Notes: a model not told the origin generated them from the letters alone. A stretch of 50,913 nucleotides of DNA from an uncultured Ferrovum sp. (GCA_903893215.1 CAITLJ010000050.1:1-50913); one strand, 5' to 3'. Shown: positions 18,558 through 27,129, counted from the stretch's first letter. Made by a program: numbers and translations.

Positions 18558-19957
18558 GCTCCACCAGCCTTGAGGTGGCCATGCTGTTGCTGGTGGCCCT
18601 GTTCACCGGGGCTGCCAGCCTGACCGTGTATTCCGCGCTGCCGGGACGTCTTGATGCGTCCGCCCGGCGCTGGTTGGTCGGAGGGGGGGTGGGCGCTGCA
18701 GGCGACGTGTTGATGGTGCTGATGATCGGTCCGGGCGGCGTCTGGCTGGCGCCGCTGGCGGCCTACTTTTGTCTGCTGCAGCACTGGGTGGCCTTGAGTT
18801 CGGTCGAAGTGTTGCAGCGTGGGGCATCTGTGCGGCGCCCCTGGCTGCACCTGATCATGCTGACTGCGCTGCCCGGAACGCTGCTGCTGCGAGTCAGCGG
18901 TAGCGCCTACGAGGGGTATGACGCGTGCTTGTTCGGGATCACCATGGCCGGGGTGATCGGTCTGGGCGCGGTGCAGGCACGCCGTACGGCGTATGCGGCC
19001 CGTCCAGGGGCGCATGCGCTGCCAATGCGCCTGATGTGGCTCTGTCTAGCCGTGCTGAGCGCTTGCTGGGTGCTGCGCAGTCTGCTGATCCTGATGCACA
19101 ACCTGGTCGGCTTTTCCGAGATCAGGTTGCAAATCGCAATGTTGCTGATCGCTCCGTTCATCCTGCTGATGATGGTGGGACGTCACGTGGCCTACTTTTG
19201 GCTGCGCATCCAGTCCCTGCGCGGGCAACAAGGCAGCCGTCAGGACGTGCCTTTTGGTCCGCTTGAGAACGCCACCCTGGGCAACCAGCTTGCGCATGAA
19301 GCCAGCCAGCCCCTGGCAGCGATGCGGCTTACCCTGGAGAGCCTGCAGCATTCCATCGGCCAGCCGGAAGGCCAGCAGGCATCCGGCCAGATGGTGAAGG
19401 CCATTGAACGGATTGATCAGGAGGTGGCCCGCCTGAAGGCCGCGCTCGGCGCGCAGCTTGTGCCTGCTGCGATCGACCCGTGCCCGCAGCCGCTCGCAGC
19501 ACGGCTGCGCATGCTGCAGCTGGCGTCCCGCATCCAGGTGGTGGTGCCTTCGACGGGGCTGTTGAACGCGTGGATGCTGCGGGGTGCCGAACCCGCCCTG
19601 AATGGGTTGCAGGATTTTCTTCAGTATCTGGAACGACAACTGTCATTCGATGACCTGACGCAAACCCGGCTGATCTGCAGCTTCGGGGTGGGGGTCAGTC
19701 GCCGGGATACGGAACATGTCCTGCGCATGGTGCTGCACGTACCGGCGCGCCTGTTTTCTGCAGAAGAGCTGGGCGCGTTCAGGGGAGAGCCCGTACTTGC
19801 CGGGGCCGAAAGCGGCCTGCCCGGCCTGCTCAATGTGATTGCCTTGCGGCGCAGACTGCAGGCTCATGGTGGTAGCCTGCACCTCCAGGCAGAGAGCAGC
19901 AGTGAAGGGCTGCTGCACGTCGAGATGCAGGTTCCACTGCTTCGGGGTAACCGATGA
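18554..19957 (+). CDS. histidine-kinase-like membrane protein, degenerate ATPase
   Basis: 467 residues starting at GTG 18554. About seven membrane segments fill residues 8-215, with a short linker. The H-box GNQLAHEASQPLAAMRL (His 248) fits the HExxQPL type of sensor kinases. The C-terminal half has only remnants of a HATPase: GLLNVIALRRRLQAHGGSL resembles the G2 region, but no N-box Asn or DxGxG G1 motif is visible. It probably cannot bind ATP well and may be phosphorylated by a partner. It is the second gene of a coupled series that leads to the response regulator. Confidence 0.75.
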   Translation: MSSTSLEVAMLLLVALFTGAASLTVYSALPGRLDASARRWLVGGGVGAAGDVLMVLMIGPGGVWLAPLAAYFCLLQHWVALSSVEVLQRGASVRRPWLHLIMLTALPGTLLLRVSGSAYEGYDACLFGITMAGVIGLGAVQARRTAYAARPGAHALPMRLMWLCLAVLSACWVLRSLLILMHNLVGFSEIRLQIAMLLIAPFILLMMVGRHVAYFWLRIQSLRGQQGSRQDVPFGPLENATLGNQLAHEASQPLAAMRLTLESLQHSIGQPEGQQASGQMVKAIERIDQEVARLKAALGAQLVPAAIDPCPQPLAARLRMLQLASRIQVVVPSTGLLNAWMLRGAEPALNGLQDFLQYLERQLSFDDLTQTRLICSFGVGVSRRDTEHVLRMVLHVPARLFSAEELGAFRGEPVLAGAESGLPGLLNVIALRRRLQAHGGSLHLQAESSSEGLLHVEMQVPLLRGNR

Positions 19958-20003
19958 GGGCACAGCAGCGGGAAACTGCGCAGAATTTACGGGGGCCCTG
20001 TCC

Positions 20004-21470
20004 ATGCTGAGTGTTTATTGGTGCATGGTGGCCATGCTGCTGCTTGGCGCGCCACTGGGGTGCATGGTGTTCGACGTCCGGCGTGACGCCGCCGCGCGGG
20101 ACTGGCTGATTGCGACGCTGGCCGGCGGTCTGGCTATTACGCTGCGGGTTGCGCTGGAGCCGGCATTCTCGGTGTCTATGTTTGCCGGCCTAATCATCTT
20201 GCTGTTGCTGCATGCTGTTTTTTTTCGGCAGGCCGTGCGCCGCTTGTGCGATCAGCCGCCCGACCGGCCGTGGGTGCCTGGTGTGGCCATGCTGGTCACG
20301 CTGCTGTTCGTGCTGCTGGTGCCTGAGAGCAACGGCGTGCAAGGTCAGGTATTCCTGGGGGGCGTCCAGGCCGCGATCAACGGCTGGATGCTGCTCAGCT
20401 TCCGGTCGCTGCAGGTCAATGCGCGTGCCATGCCCCTGCGGTCACCGCTATGTGGCCTGACTGCCGCGCTGGTCCTGTGCACGGTCCTGCGGGTGGTCTT
20501 GGCCGTTCGTGACGATGTGCAGAGCATCAGCACCGCAAGCCCCCTTTATCAGGGATTGCTGTTGGTGATCGTCAGTCTTATGGTTCTGCGCACCCTGATG
20601 TTCTTCGGGCTGCACATCGCTGTTGGCGAAGCGCGCCTGAATGCTTTGCATCTGTTCAATGCTTGCTTGCGCGATCGTCTGGACCATGACGATCAGGTGC
20701 TGGCGGGGCTGGACGGCAGCAGTCGCCTGGCAGCACCGCGTGCCGGTGCGATGGCCGCTGCCATGGTGCACGAACTCAGCCAACCACTGACCGGACTGGC
20801 GCTGGACGGGGAATACGCCCTCGCCCTGATCGAGACCGCCGTCCAGCCGGACGCGCTGCCCCGGGTGCGCCAGCATCTGGGTTTGCTGGTCGACCAGGTA
20901 CATGCCTTGACCGATCTGGTGCGCGTCCTGCGTGATCATCTGGCGGTGGCGCGGCAGTCGGTGGTGCCGCACGCGCACGCAGCGCAGACAAGCCTGCAGC
21001 CTTTTCCGATGGCAGAGGAACTGGCCTCGATCGTGCAACTGGCCCGCCTTGGTGCTGAGGGGCGGGGTTTGTCTGTCCGGCTCGACATGGATCAGGGGCT
21101 GGTGGCGGCGGTGACCTGCCCGGTGCAGGTGCGCCAGGTGCTGCATGGACTGTGCAACACCGCCATTCTGCGCAGCGCGGCGTTCGGTGCCGCAAATCCT
21201 GTGGGACAGCAGCGCGTGTTGTTGGTGTGCACCCGACACAAACAATGCGTGCAACTGGAAATACTGTTTTGCGGTCGTGCCTTCGATTCCGGGCTTCAGG
21301 ACATGCTCGGTGCCGCTGCGCAGCGCACCCAGTTGCCGGAAGACGATCTGTCGCTCTGGCTGGATGCGCGCGTGGTGCGCCTCAACGGCGGTACCTTGCG
21401 TGCGATCTCGCGGACTGGCCACGAACAATGTCTGTCAATCCGCTTTCCGTTGGCAACCGGTCCGGGGTAA
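20004..21470 (+). CDS. histidine-kinase-like membrane protein, degenerate ATPase
   Basis: The frame is open to 19839 and overlaps the preceding gene; I chose ATG 20004 (MLSVYWCMVAMLLLGAPLGC), giving 488 residues. Six to seven membrane segments fill residues 1-205, including INGWMLLSFRSL, which resembles LNGWVLAEIRTL in the 22253 protein. The H-box AAAMVHELSQPLTGLAL has His 256. The C-terminal part keeps an N-box-like GLCNTAILRSA, but the G1 and G2 glycine motifs are gone (LFCGRAFD in the G1 place). The reading is a phosphoacceptor protein with a dead or weak ATPase. It lies 126 bp before the response regulator. Confidence 0.75.
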   Translation: MLSVYWCMVAMLLLGAPLGCMVFDVRRDAAARDWLIATLAGGLAITLRVALEPAFSVSMFAGLIILLLLHAVFFRQAVRRLCDQPPDRPWVPGVAMLVTLLFVLLVPESNGVQGQVFLGGVQAAINGWMLLSFRSLQVNARAMPLRSPLCGLTAALVLCTVLRVVLAVRDDVQSISTASPLYQGLLLVIVSLMVLRTLMFFGLHIAVGEARLNALHLFNACLRDRLDHDDQVLAGLDGSSRLAAPRAGAMAAAMVHELSQPLTGLALDGEYALALIETAVQPDALPRVRQHLGLLVDQVHALTDLVRVLRDHLAVARQSVVPHAHAAQTSLQPFPMAEELASIVQLARLGAEGRGLSVRLDMDQGLVAAVTCPVQVRQVLHGLCNTAILRSAAFGAANPVGQQRVLLVCTRHKQCVQLEILFCGRAFDSGLQDMLGAAAQRTQLPEDDLSLWLDARVVRLNGGTLRAISRTGHEQCLSIRFPLATGPG

Positions 21471-21516
21471 CGCCAACATGGGCCTGCCGTGCCACAGGAT
21501 CAGGTGGGGCCAACGG

Positions 21517-21552
21517 ATCATGTAATTCGAGCGATTGGCGCGATATCATGTA
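21517..21552. promoter_or_regulatory. direct repeat ATCATGTA upstream of response regulator
   Basis: ATCATGTA occurs at 21517-21524 and again at 21545-21552, 28 bp apart, in the gap before the response regulator gene. It may be a binding site pair for the regulator itself or chance. Confidence 0.25.
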
Positions 21553-21596
21553 CGGTAATGTAGAGTTGAAATCTGATTTTCCGGGAGGGAGTGCCA

Positions 21597-22241
21597 GTGG
21601 CCGATGTTTTGCCCACGCAAGTGTACGTGGTGGATGACGATCCTTCGATTCAGCGGGCCCTCAAGCGTGCCCTCGAGACCGCCGGGTTTGCGGTCGAAAT
21701 TGCCGACGATGCCCTGACGTTTGCGCGCACCATGCAGCCGGCGGGCCCTGCCGTGATCCTGCTCGATATGCGCATGCCCGCGATCACCGGGCTGGAAGTG
21801 CAACGTACCCTGCTGGCGCGCAATGTGCACACCCCGATCCTGTTCATCAGCGGACAAAGCGAATCCGTAGAGATCGTCGAGGCGTTCCGCAACGGTGCCA
21901 GCAATTTCCTGCTCAAGCCGTTCAAGCTCGAAGAACTGACCGATGCGGTAGACAAGGCGATTGAACTCGATGCTGGTCGCCTGGCGGCCAGCCGTCACTT
22001 TACCGACGTGCGGGCACACTTCGCCGTGCTCACCCCCAAGGAACAGGAAATCTGCCTGTACCTGGTACGTGGGTATGGCAACAAGGAAATTGGTGAACTA
22101 AACGGATCGGCTGCTGCCACGGTCAAGCTGCATCGTCGCCGTGTGCTGGCCAAGATGAATGTGGGCGGCCTGCCGCAACTGATCGAAGCGTTCCACGGGA
22201 TTGACCTGGTCGAATTGCAGAACCAGCAGTCAGCGTCCTGA
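21597..22241 (+). CDS. FixJ/NarL-type response regulator (REC-LuxR HTH)
   Basis: 214 residues. The receiver domain has VYVVDDDPS (acidic pocket), ILLDMRMPAITG (phosphoacceptor Asp 57), ILFISGQSE (Ser 85) and NFLLKPFKLEEL (Lys 107), so it looks fully functional. A LuxR-type HTH follows: LTPKEQEICLYLVRGYGNKE and LHRRRVLAKMN. The start is GTG 21597, because GGAGG at 21584-21588 is 8 nt before it; GTG 21591 would be only 2 nt away. It is the only response regulator in the cluster of four kinase-like proteins and is presumably their common target. Its DNA targets may include the palindrome at 23811. Confidence 0.92.
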   Translation: MADVLPTQVYVVDDDPSIQRALKRALETAGFAVEIADDALTFARTMQPAGPAVILLDMRMPAITGLEVQRTLLARNVHTPILFISGQSESVEIVEAFRNGASNFLLKPFKLEELTDAVDKAIELDAGRLAASRHFTDVRAHFAVLTPKEQEICLYLVRGYGNKEIGELNGSAAATVKLHRRRVLAKMNVGGLPQLIEAFHGIDLVELQNQQSAS

Positions 22242-22252
22242 TTGCCGCGACC

Positions 22253-23779
22253 GTGAGCGCGCCGGGCACCTTGGCAACGCCTTTGTTCCCGCTGGGTTAT
22301 GGGTTCATCGCCACGCTGATGGTGCTCACCGGGGCCCTGGTGGCCCGGGTCAACAACGTGGCAGTCTGTCGTTCGGCAAGGTGGTGGTCGCTTGCGTGTC
22401 TGGCCGGCGGCGCGGCCTTGTTTGTCGGTTTGGTCCTGCAGGTCAGGCTTGGCACCATGGGCTTGATGCTCCGCATCGTGCTGACCATGGGCAGCAGTCA
22501 GCTCATGGTGGCCAGCCTGCAGTGCTTTTGTGCGGACGAATGCCCCAAGCCGGTGGTCGCGCCGCGCCATGGTGCGGACTGGTGGCCCGTTGTTGGGATT
22601 GCGGCCGTGTGTCTGGCCATCGTTGCATTGCCCGGCTTGCCCAAGCAGAGGATCGCGGCCGTGCTCGCCTTTCTGCTGCTGAATGGGTGGGTCTTGGCCG
22701 AGATCCGCACTTTGCGCAGGCTTTACCCCGGGGCGGGCCTGTCCCTCATGGAGGGGGTGTCGTGGCTGGTGCTGCTGGCGAATGGCTCGCGACTTGCGGC
22801 GCTGTCGCTGCTGCCTGCCACTGAATCGGCGCCGCCAGAGTGGCCAGACTGGGCCAGTCAGCTTGTCCTGCTGACGCTGCTGGAGCTGCGATTGGCCTTG
22901 TATCTGGCGCTTCAGCAGGGCGCGCAGGTGCGGGCCCAGGCCGAATTGACACGCGCCAACCAGCAGCTGGAAACTTTGGTGGCCGAGCGCGAGCAATTGC
23001 TCGATGCCCTGAGCTTGCGCGTGCGTGCCAGCACACTCGGCACCATGTCGACTGCCCTCGTACGTGCGCTGCAGGAGCCATTGGAGCAGGTACTCGCGCA
23101 TGCCCAGCAGGCACAGACACACTTACTGGCCGGCCCTGGCATCCCTCCAGCAGAAGGGCCGCAGGCGGTGCTTGCCGACGTGCTGACCGGGTTGATGGCC
23201 AGCGCACGCACGGCCGATGAGGTGATGCATGCCCTCTACACGTATTTCGAGACGGGACCGCTGGCGCAGCAGACACACCTGGGCAATGTTTTTCTGGACG
23301 ACCTGCTGACCGAATTGGATCGGCTGATGCGCCCGGAGGCAGAACTGCAGCACGTGGCGCTGGAATTTGTGCCCCATGCCGCTGGTCTGCGGGTGCAGGG
23401 CAACCGCACCCAGCTGCGTCAGATCCTGCGCAACCTGCTCAGCAACGCCATCCGTGCCGCGGGTTCGGTGCCGGCCTTGGAGCGTGCGCTGGTGCGCCCT
23501 GCGCGGGTCTGGCTGGAAGTGCAAGTGCAGCCCGCCGGGATTGCCGTGATCGTGACCGATACCGGCCCGGGGTTTGCGGTCTTGCCAGACCAGGGCGCGC
23601 GCCGACTGTTCGAGACGTCGAGTCCCGGGGGGTTGGGGGTGGGGCTGTGGCTGTGCGAGCAGTTGGCCCATGCCAACCAGGGTGGTCTGCACGTGGCCAA
23701 TGCCCCGGCAGGGGGCGGCACCGTTTTGCTGCTGCTGCCAAAAGCTTTAGTTGATTATGAACAGGGGCTTAAGCTTTAA
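22253..23779 (+). CDS. sensor kinase with intact ATPase but no phosphoacceptor His
   Basis: 508 residues from GTG 22253, 11 nt after the regulator; no strong ribosome site is seen. About seven membrane segments fill residues 10-220, followed by a coiled coil (ELTRANQQLETLVAEREQLL). The H-box position reads TALVRALQEPLEQVLAHAQ: Arg 271 where the related proteins have His. The HATPase domain is complete: NLLSNAIRAA (N-box), IVTDTGPGF (G1), GGLGVGLWLCEQLA (G2) and GGGTVLLLLP. The protein should bind ATP but cannot autophosphorylate in the usual way. It may phosphorylate the His of its neighbours in heterodimers, or act as a phosphatase. Confidence 0.85.
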   Translation: MSAPGTLATPLFPLGYGFIATLMVLTGALVARVNNVAVCRSARWWSLACLAGGAALFVGLVLQVRLGTMGLMLRIVLTMGSSQLMVASLQCFCADECPKPVVAPRHGADWWPVVGIAAVCLAIVALPGLPKQRIAAVLAFLLLNGWVLAEIRTLRRLYPGAGLSLMEGVSWLVLLANGSRLAALSLLPATESAPPEWPDWASQLVLLTLLELRLALYLALQQGAQVRAQAELTRANQQLETLVAEREQLLDALSLRVRASTLGTMSTALVRALQEPLEQVLAHAQQAQTHLLAGPGIPPAEGPQAVLADVLTGLMASARTADEVMHALYTYFETGPLAQQTHLGNVFLDDLLTELDRLMRPEAELQHVALEFVPHAAGLRVQGNRTQLRQILRNLLSNAIRAAGSVPALERALVRPARVWLEVQVQPAGIAVIVTDTGPGFAVLPDQGARRLFETSSPGGLGVGLWLCEQLAHANQGGLHVANAPAGGGTVLLLLPKALVDYEQGLKL

Positions 23780-23810
23780 ATGTAAACTTCCGCAAGATGT
23801 ATACACTTCT

Positions 23811-23836
23811 TAGCGTACATCTATTGGAGTACGCTA
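23811..23836. promoter_or_regulatory. perfect 8-bp palindrome, likely operator
   Basis: TAGCGTAC (23811-23818) and its exact complement GTACGCTA (23829-23836) flank a 10-bp AT-rich spacer. The half-site spacing (18 bp centre to centre) suits a dimeric regulator. It lies in the gap between the last kinase-like gene and the PAS-GGDEF-like gene, 65 bp before that start. Confidence 0.6.
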
Positions 23837-23900
23837 CAAAGAGTATTAGGATAGGTCCATCGAGAGTGCCCTTTCTCTCTCTCTCATGGAGACCACCGTC

Positions 23901-24956
23901 ATGTCCAAGCAGTTTGCCAGCGCATTGCCCTTCATCCAGTTGCCTACGTCGGTACCCTTGGGCGACGCGCAGGACCATGCGGATCTCCGCGCCTTGCGCA
24001 CACCGGCCACCAGCGACAAGACTGCGCCGGTGCTGTACGAGGTTGGTACAGAAGGGGCATGGGAGCACAATCTGCAAACCGGCACGGCATTCTATTCGCC
24101 AGCGTTTGCCGCATTGCTGGGCTATCTGCCGGGTGAACTGCGCAGCCAGGTCTCGATGTGGGACCATCTGGTCCATCCGAATGACCTGACCTGCACCCAG
24201 ATCCTGTTCGGCATCGCCATGGAGCGTCAGCGCCGGGCGCAGGGACAAGGCGAGAATCTCGTCGGCCCCCCCCCAGTATTCGACTTCACGGTCCGCATGC
24301 AGCATCGCGACGGCAGCTGGCGGCGCATGCGCTGCCGCGGCACGGTGGGCACCCCTTGGCGCACGCTGATCGGCAGCATTACCCCGGTGCGCGGTTTGCA
24401 GGCGTCTGATCTGGAAGCGCCGATACCGCAACTGATCGAAACCCTGCAGGACCCGCTCACCCAGTTGCCCACCCGCCAGCAGCTCGAAGTGCGTCTCAAC
24501 CAGTCACTCGCGTTGTCGCGCCGCCTGCTCTACCCGGTGACGGTACTGATGTTCGATATCGATCACTTCAGCAGCATCAATGCCCATTTTGGTCGTGAGG
24601 GCGGCGATCAGGTGCTGGTGGAAATCGCCAATCGCCTGAGCGGCCTGTTGCGCGAGGTCGATATCGTGGCACGCGATGGTGCCAACCGGTTTGTGGCGGT
24701 GCTCAACGGCTCCAACCTGGACAACAGCAAACGGGTGTGCCGTCGCCTGATCAACATGATCACCGAAGGCATCTGGCTGGGGAACGGGGAAATGTGCTGG
24801 GTCCGCGCCACGGTGGGCGCAGCCACCACACCGGGCGACGGCTGCGACGCGCGTTCCATGCTCAAGCAGGCTGAAAACAGCCTGCGTCATGCGCGGATGC
24901 GCGGTGTGGACGGTATCGATCGCCTGACGGCGGAAGCTCAGGCACGCACCACCTGA
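23901..24956 (+). CDS. PAS protein with degenerate GGDEF domain
   Basis: 351 residues from ATG 23901, which has GGAGA 8 nt upstream; ATG 23886 has no ribosome site. A PAS_3-type domain covers about residues 50-165 (GAWEHNLQTGTAFYSPAFAA, then MQHRDGSWRRMRCRG). The GGDEF-type domain covers about 185-345 (DPLTQLPTRQQLEVRLNQSL, MFDIDHFSSINAHFGREGGD). The active-site loop reads ARDGANRF instead of RxGGDEF, so cyclase activity is unlikely. The inhibitory-site motif RxxD (REVD) sits at the normal spacing before it, so the protein may still bind c-di-GMP as a receptor. It ends 19 nt inside the convergent SDR gene and is probably the output gene of the preceding cluster. Confidence 0.88.
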   Translation: MSKQFASALPFIQLPTSVPLGDAQDHADLRALRTPATSDKTAPVLYEVGTEGAWEHNLQTGTAFYSPAFAALLGYLPGELRSQVSMWDHLVHPNDLTCTQILFGIAMERQRRAQGQGENLVGPPPVFDFTVRMQHRDGSWRRMRCRGTVGTPWRTLIGSITPVRGLQASDLEAPIPQLIETLQDPLTQLPTRQQLEVRLNQSLALSRRLLYPVTVLMFDIDHFSSINAHFGREGGDQVLVEIANRLSGLLREVDIVARDGANRFVAVLNGSNLDNSKRVCRRLINMITEGIWLGNGEMCWVRATVGAATTPGDGCDARSMLKQAENSLRHARMRGVDGIDRLTAEAQARTT

Positions 24957-25693
24957 CCACTGCGCCCCTGGCTGTCCGGGCCCAGCAGCTCGAGCAACAG
25001 GGGGACCAGTTCGGCCACCGGCCGGCGCTGCGCGCGCGTTTCGCCAGGATGCGTGCGTTCCCGCATCGGCGTTTCGATGTTGCCGGGAATCAGCAGATTG
25101 AAGCGCAGGCCGGGCAGTGCTTCGTGCTCCTCGGCCAGCATGTGCACCAGGCCCGGCAGCGCGGCCTGCGAAGCGGCAAAGCCGCCCCAATAGGCACCGG
25201 GGGCCAGTGCGTGCGCTTCAGCGCAGAACAGCACGCTGGCGTCCGGCGCGCCGCAGAGCAGCGGCAGGCAGGCACGGGTGAGCGCAAAGGGGGCCAACAC
25301 ATTGACGGCAAAGGCGCGCTCCCAGTCTTTCAGCTGCTGGGTGGCCAGCGGTGCCAGCTGGACGAATTGGCTGGCGCAATGCAGGATGCCATCCAGCCGG
25401 CCGAGCTGACTGGCCACCGCTTGTGCGAGTTCCTCAAACCGGGCGTCGTCCTGTGCGGCCAGATCGAGCGGCACCACCATCGGCTCGGCCGCGCCGGCCG
25501 CCAGGAGGGCGTCGTAGAGCGCGTTCAGGCGCTTTTCATTGCGTCCGAGCAGCAGCAGGGTGGCACCTGCGGCGGCCAGGGCGTGGCAGGCGACGCTGCC
25601 CAGTCCGCCGGCGGCACCGGTCACCAGGATCACGCGCCCCGCCAAAGGCGCAGGGCTGCCAGCGGCATCGGCGGCGGGGTGGTCTTGAGTCAT
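24938..25693 (-). CDS. SDR-family protein lacking catalytic triad
   Basis: 251 residues. The Rossmann fold has the NAD(P) loop VTGAAGGLGSVA near residue 26, an HCAS segment in place of NNAG, and NVLAPFALTRACLP. The arrangement resembles E. coli YciK, whose active site has Ser, then Tyr-x-x-x-Lys. Here the Ser region reads LFCAEA and the Tyr/Lys segment reads YWGGFAASQAAL, with Phe 172 for Tyr and Gln 176 for Lys. It probably binds a nucleotide without reducing anything. It is the last gene of the hpnCDE series, overlapping hpnE by 4 nt (ATGA), so a role linked to squalene or hopanoid lipids is possible but unproven. Confidence 0.85.
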   Translation of the reverse strand: MTQDHPAADAAGSPAPLAGRVILVTGAAGGLGSVACHALAAAGATLLLLGRNEKRLNALYDALLAAGAAEPMVVPLDLAAQDDARFEELAQAVASQLGRLDGILHCASQFVQLAPLATQQLKDWERAFAVNVLAPFALTRACLPLLCGAPDASVLFCAEAHALAPGAYWGGFAASQAALPGLVHMLAEEHEALPGLRFNLLIPGNIETPMRERTHPGETRAQRRPVAELVPLLLELLGPDSQGRSGQVVRA

Positions 25694-27129
25694 CGTTCGG
25701 TTTTCCTCTTTGATGCGGTGATGGGTCTGCCAGATCTGCCGGACATGCCAGAGCGGTTTGCCTGGCTGCTGTGACGCTGGCTGGTCGGCGCCTTGCCCAC
25801 CGTGGCAGCGTGAGCCCAGTGAATGATCGCCGCCGCTGCGCGCCGGCCGCTACGCACGGCCGTTTCCAGCGTGGCGGGATAGCGCGACGCCAGATAGTCG
25901 CCGGCCAGCAGCACGCGAGGATCATGGGTGATCTCGTCGGGACGGACCAGACCGGGGCGGCATGAGAAGGTGGCGGTTTTTTCCACCACCAGGCGACTGT
26001 CCACAGGGGGCGGGCAACGCCCCACCAGCCGTTCCACATCGCGATGGGCGTTTTCGGTCAGCCGCGCGCGATCCAGCGTGCGCTGCGTGGCCGGGGCACT
26101 CAGCACGCACGCCAGCCGGCCGCCCGCCGACGGCGCGCCACCCAACAGCCAGCGCCGGTCAAAGATCCAGTCCACTTCGCCGGAGGCAACGCCCATCATG
26201 GGAAAGGGCAGTCGCACCGTCTGGGCATACTCCAGCGTGAGCGTGGCAATCCGTTCATGATCAAGCGCATCGATTTGCGCCAGCAAGGGCTGCATCGACG
26301 GCCAGCTGCCCAGCAAAAAGCTCACGCTGCGCGGTGCCACCGCCACGATCACATGCGAAAACAGACGGGTACCGTGCGCGGTGGTGAGTGCCACCAACGT
26401 CCCGGCGCCCTCCAGCCGGGTTACCGGCGTTTGCAGGTGCACGCTGCCATGTCGCATCGTCACATAGGCGGCGGCCGGTTCGGGAAACAGTGCGCTCAGG
26501 TCGGTGCGCGGGATCAGCAGGTCGCTGTGGCTGCGCGGACCAGTTGCAATGTCATGCAGCAGATTGAGAAAGATCTGCGCGCAGGCGCGCTCGGGTGGCG
26601 TGTTCAGCGCGCCGACGCAGAGTGGTTCCCACAGGAATGCGCGCAAGCGGCCGCCGGCACCCAGGCGGTCGAGTAAGTGCGTAACCGATTCGCCGGACCG
26701 TGCGCGGAAACCGTCGGCCTGCAGGGCGCGCAGCATGCGCAGTGCGTGCAGGCGTTCACGCCAGGGGACGTCGCTGACCAGCAGGAAGGCCATGGCCAGA
26801 TGCCAGGGCGCCGGCAGGTGCGGGGCCTGCAGGTCCATGCCGCCCTCCACCCAATAGCGCAATGCGCGACGGGCGAATACCGCTTCCACCGGCACTTGCA
26901 GTCGACGCAGCAGGCCGAGCAGTTCGGTGTAGGCGCCAATCAGCAGGTGCTGGCCATTGTCGTCGGTGCCGTCGCCACCCGGAATGCGGCGCGCCCGTCC
27001 GCCGGGCACAATACCGGCCTCGTAAACGCTGACTGCAAAGCCGGCATCGGCCAGGTCCATCGCTGCCGACATGCCGGCATAGCCCGCACCGATCACCGCC
27101 ACCTGCGTGCGTACGATGCTGTCAGCCAC
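25690..27129 (-). CDS. hpnE: hydroxysqualene dehydroxylase HpnE
   Basis: A FAD-dependent amine-oxidase-fold enzyme that reduces hydroxysqualene to squalene, the last step of the HpnCDE route. The FAD dinucleotide motif VAVIGAGYAGMSAAMDLADA is at the N terminus, followed by VYEAGIVPGGRAR, and DPRVLLAGDYLASRYPATLE lies in the C-terminal part. The frame is open further up, but I chose GTG 27129, which overlaps the hpnD stop by 8 nt and puts the FAD motif at residue 9; that gives 479 residues. The C terminus (after about residue 445) is a basic, low-complexity extension. Confidence 0.92.
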   Translation of the reverse strand: MADSIVRTQVAVIGAGYAGMSAAMDLADAGFAVSVYEAGIVPGGRARRIPGGDGTDDNGQHLLIGAYTELLGLLRRLQVPVEAVFARRALRYWVEGGMDLQAPHLPAPWHLAMAFLLVSDVPWRERLHALRMLRALQADGFRARSGESVTHLLDRLGAGGRLRAFLWEPLCVGALNTPPERACAQIFLNLLHDIATGPRSHSDLLIPRTDLSALFPEPAAAYVTMRHGSVHLQTPVTRLEGAGTLVALTTAHGTRLFSHVIVAVAPRSVSFLLGSWPSMQPLLAQIDALDHERIATLTLEYAQTVRLPFPMMGVASGEVDWIFDRRWLLGGAPSAGGRLACVLSAPATQRTLDRARLTENAHRDVERLVGRCPPPVDSRLVVEKTATFSCRPGLVRPDEITHDPRVLLAGDYLASRYPATLETAVRSGRRAAAAIIHWAHAATVGKAPTSQRHSSQANRSGMSGRSGRPITASKRKTER

